Source: Brachycybe producta
Lineage: Eukaryota; Arthropoda; Diplopoda; Playtdesmida; Andrognathidae
Direction: 5' to 3'
NCBI GenBank assembly: GCA_036925085.1
Contig: JAUPFP010000033.1
Location: 1,100,501 to 1,164,500, forward strand
Length of the DNA stretch: 64,000 nucleotides
A program made the position numbers and the translations under genes. The notes beneath the pieces were generated by a model that searched no databases, was not told the origin of the DNA, and was given only the letters and a program-made list of their open reading frames with translations. Of the stretch, positions 52,457-63,309 are shown in pieces (position 1 is the stretch's first letter; each line of letters starts with the position of its first letter).

Positions 52457-52481
52457 TACATCCAGGTGTTGAGAAAGCGTT
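52243..52481 (-). CDS. Cirl: Exon 1 (coding part 52456-52243): signal peptide, residues 1-71
   Basis: First coding exon. A pyrimidine-rich acceptor (CATTCTCCAG) ends at 52482, so at least one non-coding 5' exon lies further right. From ATG at 52456 the frame encodes an acidic stretch (LEEEED), an Asn run, a basic cluster (KKTRRRR), then a hydrophobic core [20 protein letters not shown] (residues 50-69) that reads as a signal peptide with likely cleavage after Ala69. The donor CTCG|GTGAGT leaves phase 1, and its G joins AG of exon 2 to give Glu72, which leads straight into the lectin domain. The 48-residue region before the hydrophobic core is unusually long. Met18 (GCCAACATGG) has the best Kozak context, and Met50 alone would give a conventional signal peptide. 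Confidence 0.78.
52454..52461 (-). promoter_or_regulatory. Start-stop upstream element ATGTAATG overlapping the first start codon
   Basis: The minus strand reads ATGTAATG at 52461-52454: an ATG followed at once by TAA, then the in-frame ATG (52456-52454) of the receptor frame. A start-stop element can stall or divert initiating ribosomes. Here it may favour initiation at Met18 or Met50. The sequence is seen directly; the regulatory effect is inference. Confidence 0.4.
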
Positions 52482-53126
52482 CTGGAGAATGACAGACAGA
52501 AAAACAAAACAACAAATTAAGAGTCAATTTATTTTTAAATCCCCGCCATTACTTTGTAAATGTTTACTGTGTCCACTAATTGTATCAAAATTCAAGAAAA
52601 GAAAACTTATCACTTTCAACTTGAAAAACTTCCAAATTTATTTTAGTACCACCCACCATTTCAAACGACGACAAAGTTTAAAGGGTAGAGAGGCTAGGCT
52701 CTAGTCTCAACCACATTAAAAAAGCCTTAGACCGGGCGCAAATTAGGGAACCAAACGAGCGAGCAAACAGCAACCAAATAATGATCCCTTCACAAGAAAG
52801 TGGTTGCTGGCACACAATGGTTGCTTGTTCCATCTGCTCGCCATACTGAGCAGAACCAACATCCACTTACTACTGTTGTTAACTACCAATTTGGTGCCTG
52901 AAAATGCAGTGGCGGCACTAGTGTAGTGTCACCAGCAACAGTTGCTGGTTGCGCCCTTGCATTGTTGCCTATTTTGCGCCTGGCCTTATCAGTCAAGAAT
53001 ACAATGGCACAGAATGGTTGCTTATTCCCTCTGCTCACCCATATTGTGTAGTGTCAACATCCACTTACTACTGTTGCCAACTACTACTAATTTGGTGCCT
53101 GCAAATACAGTGGTGGCGTGACACTA
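52482..53126. other. Upstream DNA with GCAACAGTTGCTGG repeats
   Basis: The minus-strand acceptor of exon 1 borders this. 52735-53120 contains two direct copies of a segment with TCACCAGCAACAGTTGCTGG, CTTACTACTGTTG and AATTTGGTGCCTG. No exon recognised here. Confidence 0.5.
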
Positions 53127-53302
53127 CAGACAATTAGAAATCGGGATAAACAGAAGTTGGCTCCGCCCTTTTTATGACGAACGCAACTTCTAACTTCACA
53201 TGCTCCGCCCTTTTCAACGTCGAACCACACAACAAACAAATTAGAAGTTGCCGGTCGTCATATAAAGCCAACTTCTGTTTGTCCCGATTTCTAATTACCC
53301 GT
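53127..53302. mobile_element. Family C MITE inserted in a repeat
   Basis: CAGACAATTAGAAATCGGGA start and CCCGATTTCTAATTACCCGT end, with CTCCGCCC internal. It separates two parts of the GCAACAGTTGCTGG repeat, so it is younger than that repeat. Confidence 0.7.
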
Positions 53303-54549
53303 CATGTCACCAGCAACAGTTGCTGGTTGCATGCAAGCTTGTAATTGTTGTCTAATTTGCGCCTGGCCTAATGTAGTTAGGCGTTGTTCTGTACAAAACT
53401 GGTAACCCATTCACTATATTACCAAGAAAGACAAAAATAATAAAATTCGTTTTCAAATGCAACAAGAGGATTTAAACAAGAAAAAAACCCTCGACCCGAC
53501 CCCTAAAAAAAAAGAGAAAAAAAAGTATCTTGATAGAAAACAGATTTTAAAAAGCTAAATTTAGGGGGTAAACCCATTCGAGAACAACAAAATATGACAC
53601 AAAGTGATAAATTTTAAAAGATAATAGTAGAAATAACTAACTTCTCATTCAATTTAAGGGTAAATAAATCACAGTTGAGGGAGGAGAGAGGGTTTTTTTT
53701 TCTTCTTCTTCTTCAAAAGAGTCGGGGATCCGTAAAAAAAAAATCCTCATAAAATCAGGAACAACAGTAGCAGCAAAGTTATGAACATGTGAGACCTAAT
53801 TCAAAATGAAACATTTGTCATTTTTTTTTCTTTCTTTCTTTCTATATTTTTATTTTTTCCTTTCTTTTATTTAAAGACAAACTGACTTATTTGATAGACA
53901 TTTAATGGAGTAGAAGTCAACAACAATGGAATCAAATATGGCAATATATTATTACTATACACACCATTATATAAAAGAGGAGGATAGGAAGAGGGGGAGG
54001 TTATAATATAAAAGTTATAAATAATAAACAAATCATAATAAAGACGAAGGGAATGTTTCTATAACTAACTAAAACATAAGAACTTCTCAACTAAAATGTG
54101 CATTTTGTTGATGGTTGCAAACCATGTTGTTGTAGTTGGCTAGCAATATTTTGATTAAAAACGAAATCCGTCCGATAGACAAAAAAAAAAAATCGATATT
54201 TCACAATATATCGAAAAAGGCAAAACAATACAATTAAAACAAAAAAACATGTTTTTGTGATACTCGCTTTTATGAAAAAAAAAAGAAGGATTCGAGAACC
54301 TTTTAGGATTCGAATCGAATTCGAGAAAATTTAGAATTCGTCTCACCTCTAGTAAATAGTAACTAAGTTGGAAAAAAAAAAACCCCAGAACTTGAACAAA
54401 CCCTCTATTCATCCATATACTTAATACATGGAAACTATTTCTGAACTCATTTAATTTTTCTTGACATTATTCGATGCAAAACAAAAGGATTTTTTAATAA
54501 TATGAGACAAGGTAGACTTTTAATCAATAATTATTACATCAAACTAACC

Positions 54550-54598
<49 letters not shown>

Positions 54599-54634
54599 AT
54601 AATCAAGAAAAATGTATTTCTAATACCCTACCCT

Positions 54635-54682
<48 letters not shown>

Positions 54683-55344
54683 CTACTAAATGAATATTTT
54701 CCAAAAATCTACAATAAAAATGAAAATGTATGAGTAGAAGCAGGATCCCACATACAGAAAAAAAATAAGACAAAAATGAGAATTAGAAAAAAAAAAAAAA
54801 AGAATAATTTTGAATAATTCTTTCTATTTATTTGGCAGAAAATACGACAGAAAAAAGAAGAGGCTAAAATTGTATCTTAATTCAATGGCTCCTCCGCCTG
54901 CTATAATTTATCCCTTCCTATTATTCTGATTTTTTATTATTTATGTTTAATATTTTTTTGCATTTTTGTTTTTACACACATGTGAAATCCAAGTCTTAAA
55001 TCAACAAGAAAATATTATATTAAGACTTTGATTTTTTGCATTTATTATTATTATTATTATTATGAATATGCGAGCTTTAAAAGCTAATAAAAATACATGT
55101 AATTTTTGTCATCCGAACGAGCTAAGGGAAAGAAAAAAAAACACATAATGAAAAAACCTCTTGAGATTTTTATCAGAAAAATTTTTTTTAATTGAAGATT
55201 AATAAACAAAACTTATAGAAAGACAAAAATATTGGAAACTTAATTAACAAAAAAAATCTAGAAGACCCTTTTTTAAGGCCAAAATATCAAAAGAAACCCC
55301 GAATTACATGTAGAAGAAATATTCTTCACAAAAAACTAAACACA
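53303..55344. other. Upstream DNA, low complexity with facing (GA)n and (CT)n
   Basis: (GA)n at 54552-54595 and (CT)n at 54638-54680; T, A and CTTT runs elsewhere. No exon or promoter recognised. Confidence 0.5.
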
Positions 55345-55983
55345 CTAGCAAACTCCGATGCAATTCAACTTGCAATGCAACCTGTGATGTGACTTGCAAC
55401 TAGAACTTTGTAATAAACTGCTATATCACACTATGCAACCTATAGTTGCGAATCAAGTTTTCAAAACTTCGTTTATGTTAAGGGGCCGCCGACATTCGGG
55501 TGAATCTCGTACGGTATATCGGAAGCCATTTAACTTTTAATCCACGTTTTACTGAATTTTAAAATTTCAATTCTATTCTGGATTATCCAAGTAAAATGCA
55601 GCTAAAAAGTAAAATGACTTTTCCAACCACACGAGGATCTGCTGTGAATCGCAGTGAAAATCGTACATGATTTTCTGTTCAATGTCTGCCCCCTTGGTTT
55701 GTGTCCGTAATGTGATCAACTAACAGGAAGTTCATAAAACCGGGAATTCGTTCCATGTTACATATGTCATTTCCGGCAAACGGCCTGATTGGTTGTTTGT
55801 CAGAAAGTTTACTTGAAAAGTCCCTCAAAATTGAACATGTGCAACTCAATGAGACCGAGTTTGACACTAGTTTAAAAGGAAAGTTTTATCAAGTTGCATG
55901 TCATATCACACTAGAAACATTGAAGTTGCATGTCACATTTCACATTTTATTGCAACAAAAGTTGCTAGTGTGATAGGGGCTTA
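55345..55983. mobile_element. Family M, longest copy, inverted-repeat ends
   Basis: Begins CACACTAGCAAACTCCGATG and ends TTGCTAGTGTGATAGGGG, with internal ACTTGCAATGCAACCTGTGA and GTTGCATGTCATATCACACT. About 640 bp, no transposase. Confidence 0.6.
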
Positions 55984-56182
55984 ACAAATCGAACCTGAAT
56001 GAAGGAATGAGGAACTACAGAAAAACAAAGCGTTCGCGGATAGGAAAAAGGAAGGACATAACATAACGCCCCCCTTTACCTTCATCATCCTCATTCCCCC
56101 CCCCCAACTTCTTATAAGTAATCCCCCACTTTTTCTTTCTCTCGGTATATCCTCCAATTAATGTTCATGACACAGCAGCAGC

Positions 56183-56223
<41 letters not shown>

Positions 56224-56574
56224 CTACTCAAAAACAAAAAATCCCATCTCTTATCCCACCTTAAGATTTTCTTAACTCCCTCTCACTCACAATTGATGTA
56301 ACTAAAAGCCCTGACTTGAGATGATGTGTGTAATTTAAGATTTCCTTTAAGAGTAAGGAGGGGTTCTTGTACAAATTCCAATTTCCTAGTTATATCAGGT
56401 GTGTTAAGGGTATATAAGGAGGAGGAATAATAATACCTTATATCTCCACCCCCACCCCCTCCCTCCCTTCTGTCCAGTGGTGTTTCATCTCATAGGAATT
56501 CAATCTCGCACGATAACGAGGGTTGGAAGTGGAGGCTAGCAATGGTTTTGGGGTTTGAACAATGGCGGCAATCA
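55984..56574. other. Upstream DNA with (GA)n
   Basis: (GA)n at 56185-56220 and CCTCCCTCCC runs. No gene recognised. Confidence 0.5.
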
Positions 56575-56605
56575 GGTTATTTGACCACGTTTGGCTCTCG
56601 TCAGT

Positions 56606-56795
56606 ACAGGCAATTAGAAATCGGGACAAACAGAAGTTGGCTCCGCCCCTTTTTATGACGACCAGCAACTTCTAATTGGTTTGTTGTGTGGTTCGAAGTT
56701 GGAAAGGCCGTCCGGAGCATGTGACGTCAGACTACGTCGGTCGTCATAACAAGGGCGGAGCCAACTTCTGTTTGTCCCGATTTCTAATTGCCTGT
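56606..56795. mobile_element. Family C MITE flanked by 31-bp direct repeats
   Basis: Ends ACAGGCAATTAGAAATCGGG and, inverted, CCCGATTTCTAATTGCCTGT. Directly abutting copies of GGTTATTTGACCACG plus TTGGCTCTCGTCAGT lie at 56575-56605 and 56796-56826, with one T/C difference. Confidence 0.85.
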
Positions 56796-56826
56796 GGTTA
56801 TTTGACCACGCTTGGCTCTCGTCAGT

Positions 56827-57052
56827 TCCTTCTTGTGAACTGGAGGGAATTGGAGGAATGTTACTTAGTATTCTGCACTCGATACTCTTATGTAGTGTCT
56901 TCCTCCCAGTTAGCCTCCATCTCAAACCCTCGTTGTCGTTTTAAGGTGGATTCTTGTTAATATTTTATTTTCGCTATCGCGCAACACATTAGCCTAATGT
57001 GCTGCGCAAATCGGTTCGTCAAGACCGGTTCCCAATATGCATTAGCAAATTT
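56827..57052. other. Upstream DNA
   Basis: No recognised gene. GCACATTAGCC/GGCTAATGTGC words around 56983-57003. Confidence 0.4.
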
Positions 57053-57212
57053 GAGAGGTGGCAAAGGGTTGAGAATCAAACTGAATCTACACGGTTAGGA
57101 ACCAGTTCTTATCAGTTCGACCTATACTGGTTCTATTAGTTCCACAACTTGGAGGACAGGTTCTATTAGTTCCAGTACATGGTGAACCGGTTCCCAACCA
57201 TGGACACCTCCA
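57053..57212. mobile_element. AACCGGTT element, copy with GAGAGGTGGCAAAG end
   Basis: GAGAGGTGGCAAAGGGTTGAG at the left, TTCTATTAGTTCCA repeats, then GAACCGGTTCCCAACCATGG and a CACCTCC end. A relative of 38384-38660, inverted. Confidence 0.6.
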
Positions 57213-58204
57213 AAAAAAAAATATTATCCTAATATTTAAGAAGTTATAACCAAAAAAGTCTTTCATTGAAAACCTTTTTCTATTTTCCCATTTTCGCTGC
57301 CTTATATCTTGAATTTACTCTTTTTTTTCTTCTTGTCGTTCAATCAACCATTTCATATATTTATGCAGAAAAATTATCTTTTTCTTCAGTGGAAAAAGAT
57401 GAAAACCTCAAAAGCACGAAAAAGATCCAGTTCAACAACAAAATGTCTTCACCCTGTGACTCCATTTTTGAGCATTTTTTTTTTCTTCCTTATAAAATCC
57501 ACCAAAAAAAAAACCCTAACAAAAAATGCTATCACCTCCTTTTTCTCTTCGTAATCTATTTTCAAAGGATTTTTGCTGAAATTCACACAACACGAACTAT
57601 ATTATTATGAGAGAGGGTCCCCCACACAACATTTTTCATTTTGTATCATTCAATATCCACACCTCATACCTCCTTTCCTTATCTTCAAATATTTGAGATT
57701 ATTTCAAATTTTGCAATAGAAGAAGAAGAAGGGCCACAAAAAAAAGCTCTCCAATAAATATATATTTCAAATTCTAGCAGCTCCTTTTTTGTTGTTGTAA
57801 AACACCAGGTGAACTGGAAACCCATATGTTACAAAATACAACAGAAGACAGAGGGGGGGGGGGAGGAGAGGAGAGGGGAGGGGGGAGGAGAGGGGATGGG
57901 GGGGAAAGGGCAATAGGCCCATAACATGACTCAAAAGTATCATCATAATGAGGATTATTATCTAAAAACCCTGTAATTAGCAATAAAAAAACACAGGGTT
58001 CTTTAGACTAATTACTATTCTAGTGTCCAAATCTCGTGTATAACAGACTAATAAATCAATTTTAATGACCTCTTTTTTTTGTTGTGTCTTCTTTTTTTTT
58101 TATAACACTTATAAAGTAGCCCTCCTCTCCCTCCCTCCCTTATTGCAAAATATGTAAATGATAGAGAGAAGAAGAAAAAAAAAAAACACTACAATAGAAC
58201 TCTT
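57213..58204. other. Upstream DNA with a G-rich tract
   Basis: 57852-57910 is almost pure G with short A spacers. Otherwise T/A-rich; no exon recognised. Confidence 0.5.
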
Positions 58205-58450
58205 GTGTTATTCTATGTTTTAGAAACAAAATTATAAAGAAGAATGTCTTAAGTGTTTTAAAGAAACTAGAAGAGTAAATGAATCATTTAAGGTGATTTT
58301 TTTGTTGTTGCAATTTTCAAACTACACCATTAAAATGTGAAAGTTTTTCTAGTTTCTAAAACACTTTCAAGTTTCTCTTCATTTTGCATCTTATAAAATG
58401 CAGAATAAGAGTTCGAGGCGCGCGCGTTTACAAATTAAAACTACCTTAAA
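58205..58450. repeat. Fold-back family F1, short copy
   Basis: AAGTGTTTTAAAGAAACTAG and, inverted, TTTCTAGTTTCTAAAACACT with a right end GTTTACAAATTAAAACTACC. Confidence 0.65.
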
Positions 58451-58481
58451 TTCAGAAATAATATGGAAAAGAGAATAGTCA

Positions 58482-58858
58482 GAGGCGTAAGAATGCAAGT
58501 AGATCATTTATTTTGTTAACGTAGCATTAGATGGCGCCACTAGCCCTCCTTCCATAGAAATGTACTGACACTCTTCAATTCTTGATTCACCTTTTTTTTT
58601 CTCACGTGGCAAACTTTTAATTGCGTTGTCGCCATTTCTACACGTGCTCTCTCTCTTCACTTATATTGTGTTCTGAAGAAGTTTGTCCACGTGCTGATAA
58701 TTAAAATTGTATTTTGGACGCGCTTTTACAGCTAAAAGGCTGCATTCGATTTCAACTAATTGGCACATACGTGTGTAGTTTGCCACACCTATGGAGGTTG
58801 CAGGCGCCATCTGCCTTGCATTTACACAAGTCATTTTCTATGAAGCTATCTTAAATCG
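58482..58858 (+). repeat. Repeat family E, copy 3
   Basis: GAATGCAAGTAGATCATTTA, GATGGCGCCACTAGCCCTCC, CACGTGCTCTCTCTCTTCAC and GCAGGCGCCATCTGCC; same orientation as copy 2. Confidence 0.65.
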
Positions 58859-59839
58859 TGGCAGAAATACGGGTTAGTTAAGGCTAACTAACCTCAAACC
58901 AGGTTCTTTGTTTGAAAAAAAAAACCTCCATAAAACTTGTCTTCTACCATAAATTCACATAAGAAAAGCTCTTTTTAACAAAAAAAAAATAAAAATCTCT
59001 CTCCTAAACGGAAGTAGAACTAAAATGTTTTGTCCACTTCAAAAAAAGAGAGAACTTCTATTGACATTAGACACAAGGGACACTGGACATCAAGAGAAAA
59101 GACACACAACAACAACAACACATGACATAGCCGCCTCCAGTGAACCAAACACAACCAAACCACCTCAAATAAGAAGATGAACAAAAAACCCCTAGAAATT
59201 CCCTGGACACAAATCCCTTCTCCATTTTTTAACCCCTGTTTTTTCAAAAAAAAAAAAGGTGTGCAACCAAGTGAAACACCCTGGTGAGCAATACAGGTCC
59301 TACTCTCCTCCTTCTCCCTCCTGCTGCTGCTGCTTTTTCACTAAAGGTTTGCATACACACAACCAACAAACACAAACTGACAGCCATCTTTAATCTCCCT
59401 TCTCTCCCCCAGCTTCCACCTTATTTTTTGATAGAATATAATGTGGTATATATGGGACACTCCTTTGTTTAGCAATATCGCTCTCTCTCTATATTTGGCA
59501 GTCATGTGAGACAATTGCCAAATCAGAAATTACTTATGCAGAAGAAATAATGATAATGGCAACCAAAGAAAGAAAAAAAAAAATAAGAAAGGTGGAAAAC
59601 AATTGACAAAAAAAAAAAAAAATTAGAGAAAACATCATCATCATCATTGCAACTAAATGAAAATAAAACTATATTCACATTTGAATAAAAACCAACTACA
59701 CTTAAGTCAATGTTTTACACGTTTTAAAAGTTGCAAAAGGCAGCCATTTTGTACAATTAAACGCATTTTAGCAAATGAGTAAATGTCGTTAAGTACAGTT
59801 TAAAGTAAAAAAAAACCTGCCTCATAGAAAACATCATTA
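58859..59839. other. Upstream DNA, low complexity
   Basis: Poly(A)/poly(T) and trinucleotide runs (CTGCTGCTGCTGC near 59320). No exon recognised. Confidence 0.5.
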
Positions 59840-60290
59840 AGAACAAACATATGTGTTTTAGTAACTAGAAACTTACATATAATATTGTTTATTTTTACAG
59901 ATAACAAGAAAATCAAATTCATTTTACTCTTCTAGTTTCTAAAACGCTTTAAAATTCTTTCATGTTGTTTCTAAAAAAAAATACACAAATCAAAATTATG
60001 CCAAAATGGTTTTAAAGTGTCCTTTGCTCAACACAAGCTCTGGTTTACAGTATACTAGAATATCTTTCAGAAACTAGAAGGGCAAGCTAGCAGCTCAAAT
60101 CACTTTAAAGATATTTTTCACGTTTAATATCTTTTAAAATAAACTTTTTATTTTGAAAGATATCGACATGATTCAGCTACCGTTCTAGTTTCTAGCACAC
60201 TTTCAATTACCTTAGTGTTGTACTTCTAAAAAGTAGAATAACCACAGTTCGAAAATCACTTCCATCTTTAAGTCATTTTAAGGTGGTTTT
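59840..60290. repeat. Fold-back family F1, two copies
   Basis: First copy TGTGTTTTAGTAACTAGAA with TCTTCTAGTTTCTAAAACGC; second AGAAACTAGAAGGGCAAGC with CCGTTCTAGTTTCTAGCACA. Confidence 0.65.
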
Positions 60291-60660
60291 AAAATGTAAA
60301 CGGCACTCAAACCCCCTGGTTATTATTGTATTTGAAGTGCAAAATGAAGAAAAAGTTAAATGTGTTTTAGAAACTAGAAGGGTAGCTCAATCACTTAAAA
60401 GGTATTTTCATGTTTATATTTTTTCAAAAATAAGCTAAACTTTTTAAGTGTTTAAAAATAACCCAACTTTGGACAGAAGATATTTTTGTTTATAAAAAGT
60501 TTATTTTAAAAGATGTCAACATGGAAAATACCCCTGAGTGATTGAGTTACCCTTATAGTTTCTAAAACACTTTCTAGTTTTTTTTCTCTAAATTTTTCTC
60601 CTGAAAGACAGAATAATCAAGACATCGAAAATCACCAATTCATAAACCCATCTTAACAGA
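60275..60660. repeat. Fold-back family F1, best complete copy
   Basis: Starts TTTTAAGGTGGTTTTAAAAT then GTAAACGGCACTCAAA, contains GTTTTAGAAACTAGAAGGGT and a fully inverted right half ending CATAAACCCATCTTAACA. Useful type copy of the family. Confidence 0.75.
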
Positions 60661-60724
60661 GCGGATTGTAAAACTACCATTATTCAGATTGACTAGTCAT
60701 TTTAGGATTTTTTGTGCGCAACTT

Positions 60725-61032
60725 ATACCTAGTACACACAGCTGATAATTTAAATGCATTTAAATAATAAACATGTTCTACAGAGCCCTGTGAAGGACAA
60801 ACAAACAATATATCTAATTCAATTTATTCAGTTAATAATCCCAAAATATTAAGTTAATACTTAAATAAAATATAAAAACTATTTGACAAAATATTGATTT
60901 CGTATTTCAATTTGAAATATTAATAATAAAGTCAATTTTTATTTGGTGTTCATGTCCTTAACTGGATTCCGTATAATTCACCTAAACACATTTAATTTGA
61001 ATTCATTTAACTCATGTGTGTACAAGGCATTA
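60725..61032. mobile_element. MITE family G, copy 3
   Basis: ACCTAGTACACACAGCTGAT start; ACTCATGTGTGTACAAGGCA end. About 308 bp; the clearest member with both ends. Confidence 0.7.
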
Positions 61033-63309
61033 GACAACCTTTGGGGTTTTCGAGAAAACAATAAAAACAATAGACGATTTCAGGTATTAAGGATATAGAG
61101 AAAAATATAACATTCCAGATTGATGGACACGAAAACATTCTTTCTCTCTAAAAAGGAAACTAACTTCAGATTTGGGTCTTACTGAAGTGTGCTCCCAATA
61201 TCTCTTCTCAACAGAAAGAGAAAAGTCTGGCCCCCCCCCCCCCCCTAACAACCCCTTTGTTGTTTGTTGGTACTTTTCTTTCTGAATGATCCAAATTCAG
61301 TTCAATGCACAATAAATAACACCACAAACAAACCAAAACTTAAACAAAAGCTTGGCAAAACAAAAATGTTTGTCTATAGTAACTTTTAGTTTTGTTTTCT
61401 ACTTTTCTAAGTCAATGACTAGATGAGTTCTGGCAATCATTTTTCTTGCTAAATTTAGCAATAAAATTTACCAGACAGACTATGTCTTATCAAAAACAAC
61501 AATCATCAAAATTTGCTTTGTTTGCAACAAAAGTCAATTTTGGTAGCCATTTTTATTATGAAATTGATCCCCTATGATATAAATTATAGCACAGTCAACT
61601 TCGGTTGCTTCTTTTTCCTTTTAAAATGTTGTTTATGTTTGCCACAAAGGCAATTTTCGGTTGCTTCTTTCCCTTGAAAATGTTTCTCGTGTATGTTTGC
61701 AAAGAAGTCAACTTTGATTACTACTTTTCTTTGAAAATGTTGCTGATTTTTTGGAAGAAAATCAATTCTGGTTGCCATTTTCATTTGAAAACTTAACTAT
61801 TTTTTCACGAAATTTCATTTTGAAAGTCATTTTGAAGTTCAAAACGTTGCTAGTTTCGGAGCAAATTTCATTCTGGTTGCCATTTTCATTTGAAAACATT
61901 CCTATTTTTTTTACGAAATTCCACTTTGTTAGGAAATTTCCAAGTTAATATGGCTGTAATTCTAAACAAATCCAAAACTCTTTTTGTTTTCATAAGTTTA
62001 CTCTCTCCTATTTCCAACTTAAGCTTATTTTTATAAAAACAAACAGATGGCAATCAGTCAGTCAAGAGTGCCTCTACCTGCCTGATATAACTCTTCTTTA
62101 GCGACTTAAGTCACTGATCCCCCCCCCCCCCTCTTTTAAGTTTCTCTGTTGGACATCACTGATTATCCACTTTCATATACCAAATGAGACCTGACAATGT
62201 ATGTTGGGGTTAAGGAGGGGGGGGGGGGGGGTTTGAGCACTAAATTAAGGCATCAATAATAGTCTTCAATTTTGCGCACAAGAACTTAAATAGTATTAGT
62301 AAAACTTTCAAGTTTCAAGTCACAAAAAAAAAAGTTTAGTCTTTTAGACACACAAATACAAGTATAAAAAACCCCTGTTTCTCATTCTGTTGCATCCCTT
62401 AAAATTCCCTCTTTTCTTCTTTTTTTTTGGCAAACAAGGAACCTCATTCATTTTTCAGTACAAAAAATACTATTTTTTTTTTCTTTTTCTAAAATGATCC
62501 CCCAGATTTCTATATAATAATGCTATGTTTCCCTCTCTTCCATCTTGTTTTCAACTCCCCACCAAAATGTAAATCCAAACCATTTTTCCTAAAAATACAC
62601 CCCCCCCCAACTCCATGGTAGTTTCACACCCCCCCTTTCCCCTACCCTTTTATATATTCCCAAAAACCTGAAAAAAAGAGATTCCTTTTCTATATGGTTC
62701 TCTCTCTCTCTCTTGTTAGTTTGAATAAAAAGAAGCAATTCTTCACAAAGTTCTCCTTACTCTCGCTCTGACTTTGACAACTTCATTCATGTCCACAGAA
62801 CCATCAATTAGGAGAGAAAAATCGAGATTCAGGAGAGAGAGAGAGAATCCATCCAGCCATCCCTCTTTCTATTCGCAAAGCCCAGGTCCAAAAAAACCAG
62901 TAGAAAAAGACCTATTGACAATATTTTGTGGACCCTTCTTGGGTTAGAACTATATTAGACCTTCCTCACTTCCATACAAATATGGACATTGAGAGATCAA
63001 AAACGAGAAAAATGGGGGTCCCAATGCAAAAAAAAGGTGTGTGTGCACACAACAAAAGGGCTCTCTTCTTGTGACAACATACAAGTATCGTTATGTCCTT
63101 TTTAAAAATCTACCCTTAATACCCACCCTCCCCCCACTTTTTACCACCTTTTGTGTATATTGGACTTCATTTTGGTCACATATTCAATAGTCGATTTCAA
63201 AGTAAGTTTTTTTTTTCCAACAAGAATGTGGTCGTTTTGAATCAACATTTAAAGTGAGAAAGAACCGTTTCTAACACGAAATAAGAACAGACTTGAATAT
63301 ATTTTTGTG
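61033..63309. other. Upstream DNA with degenerate tandem repeats
   Basis: 61540-61930 repeats TTTCATTTGAAAA(C/T), CAATTCTGGTTGCCATTTTC and AAAATGTT at roughly 60-70 bp spacing. Poly(C) at 61232-61246 and 62120-62131, poly(G) at 62217-62231. No exon or promoter recognised. Confidence 0.5.

Noticed and set aside
61584-61948. Both-strand open frames with repeating FSFEN/HFQRK-like units
   Set aside because: They arise from a degenerate ~65-bp tandem repeat free of stops on both strands; periodicity is of DNA origin.
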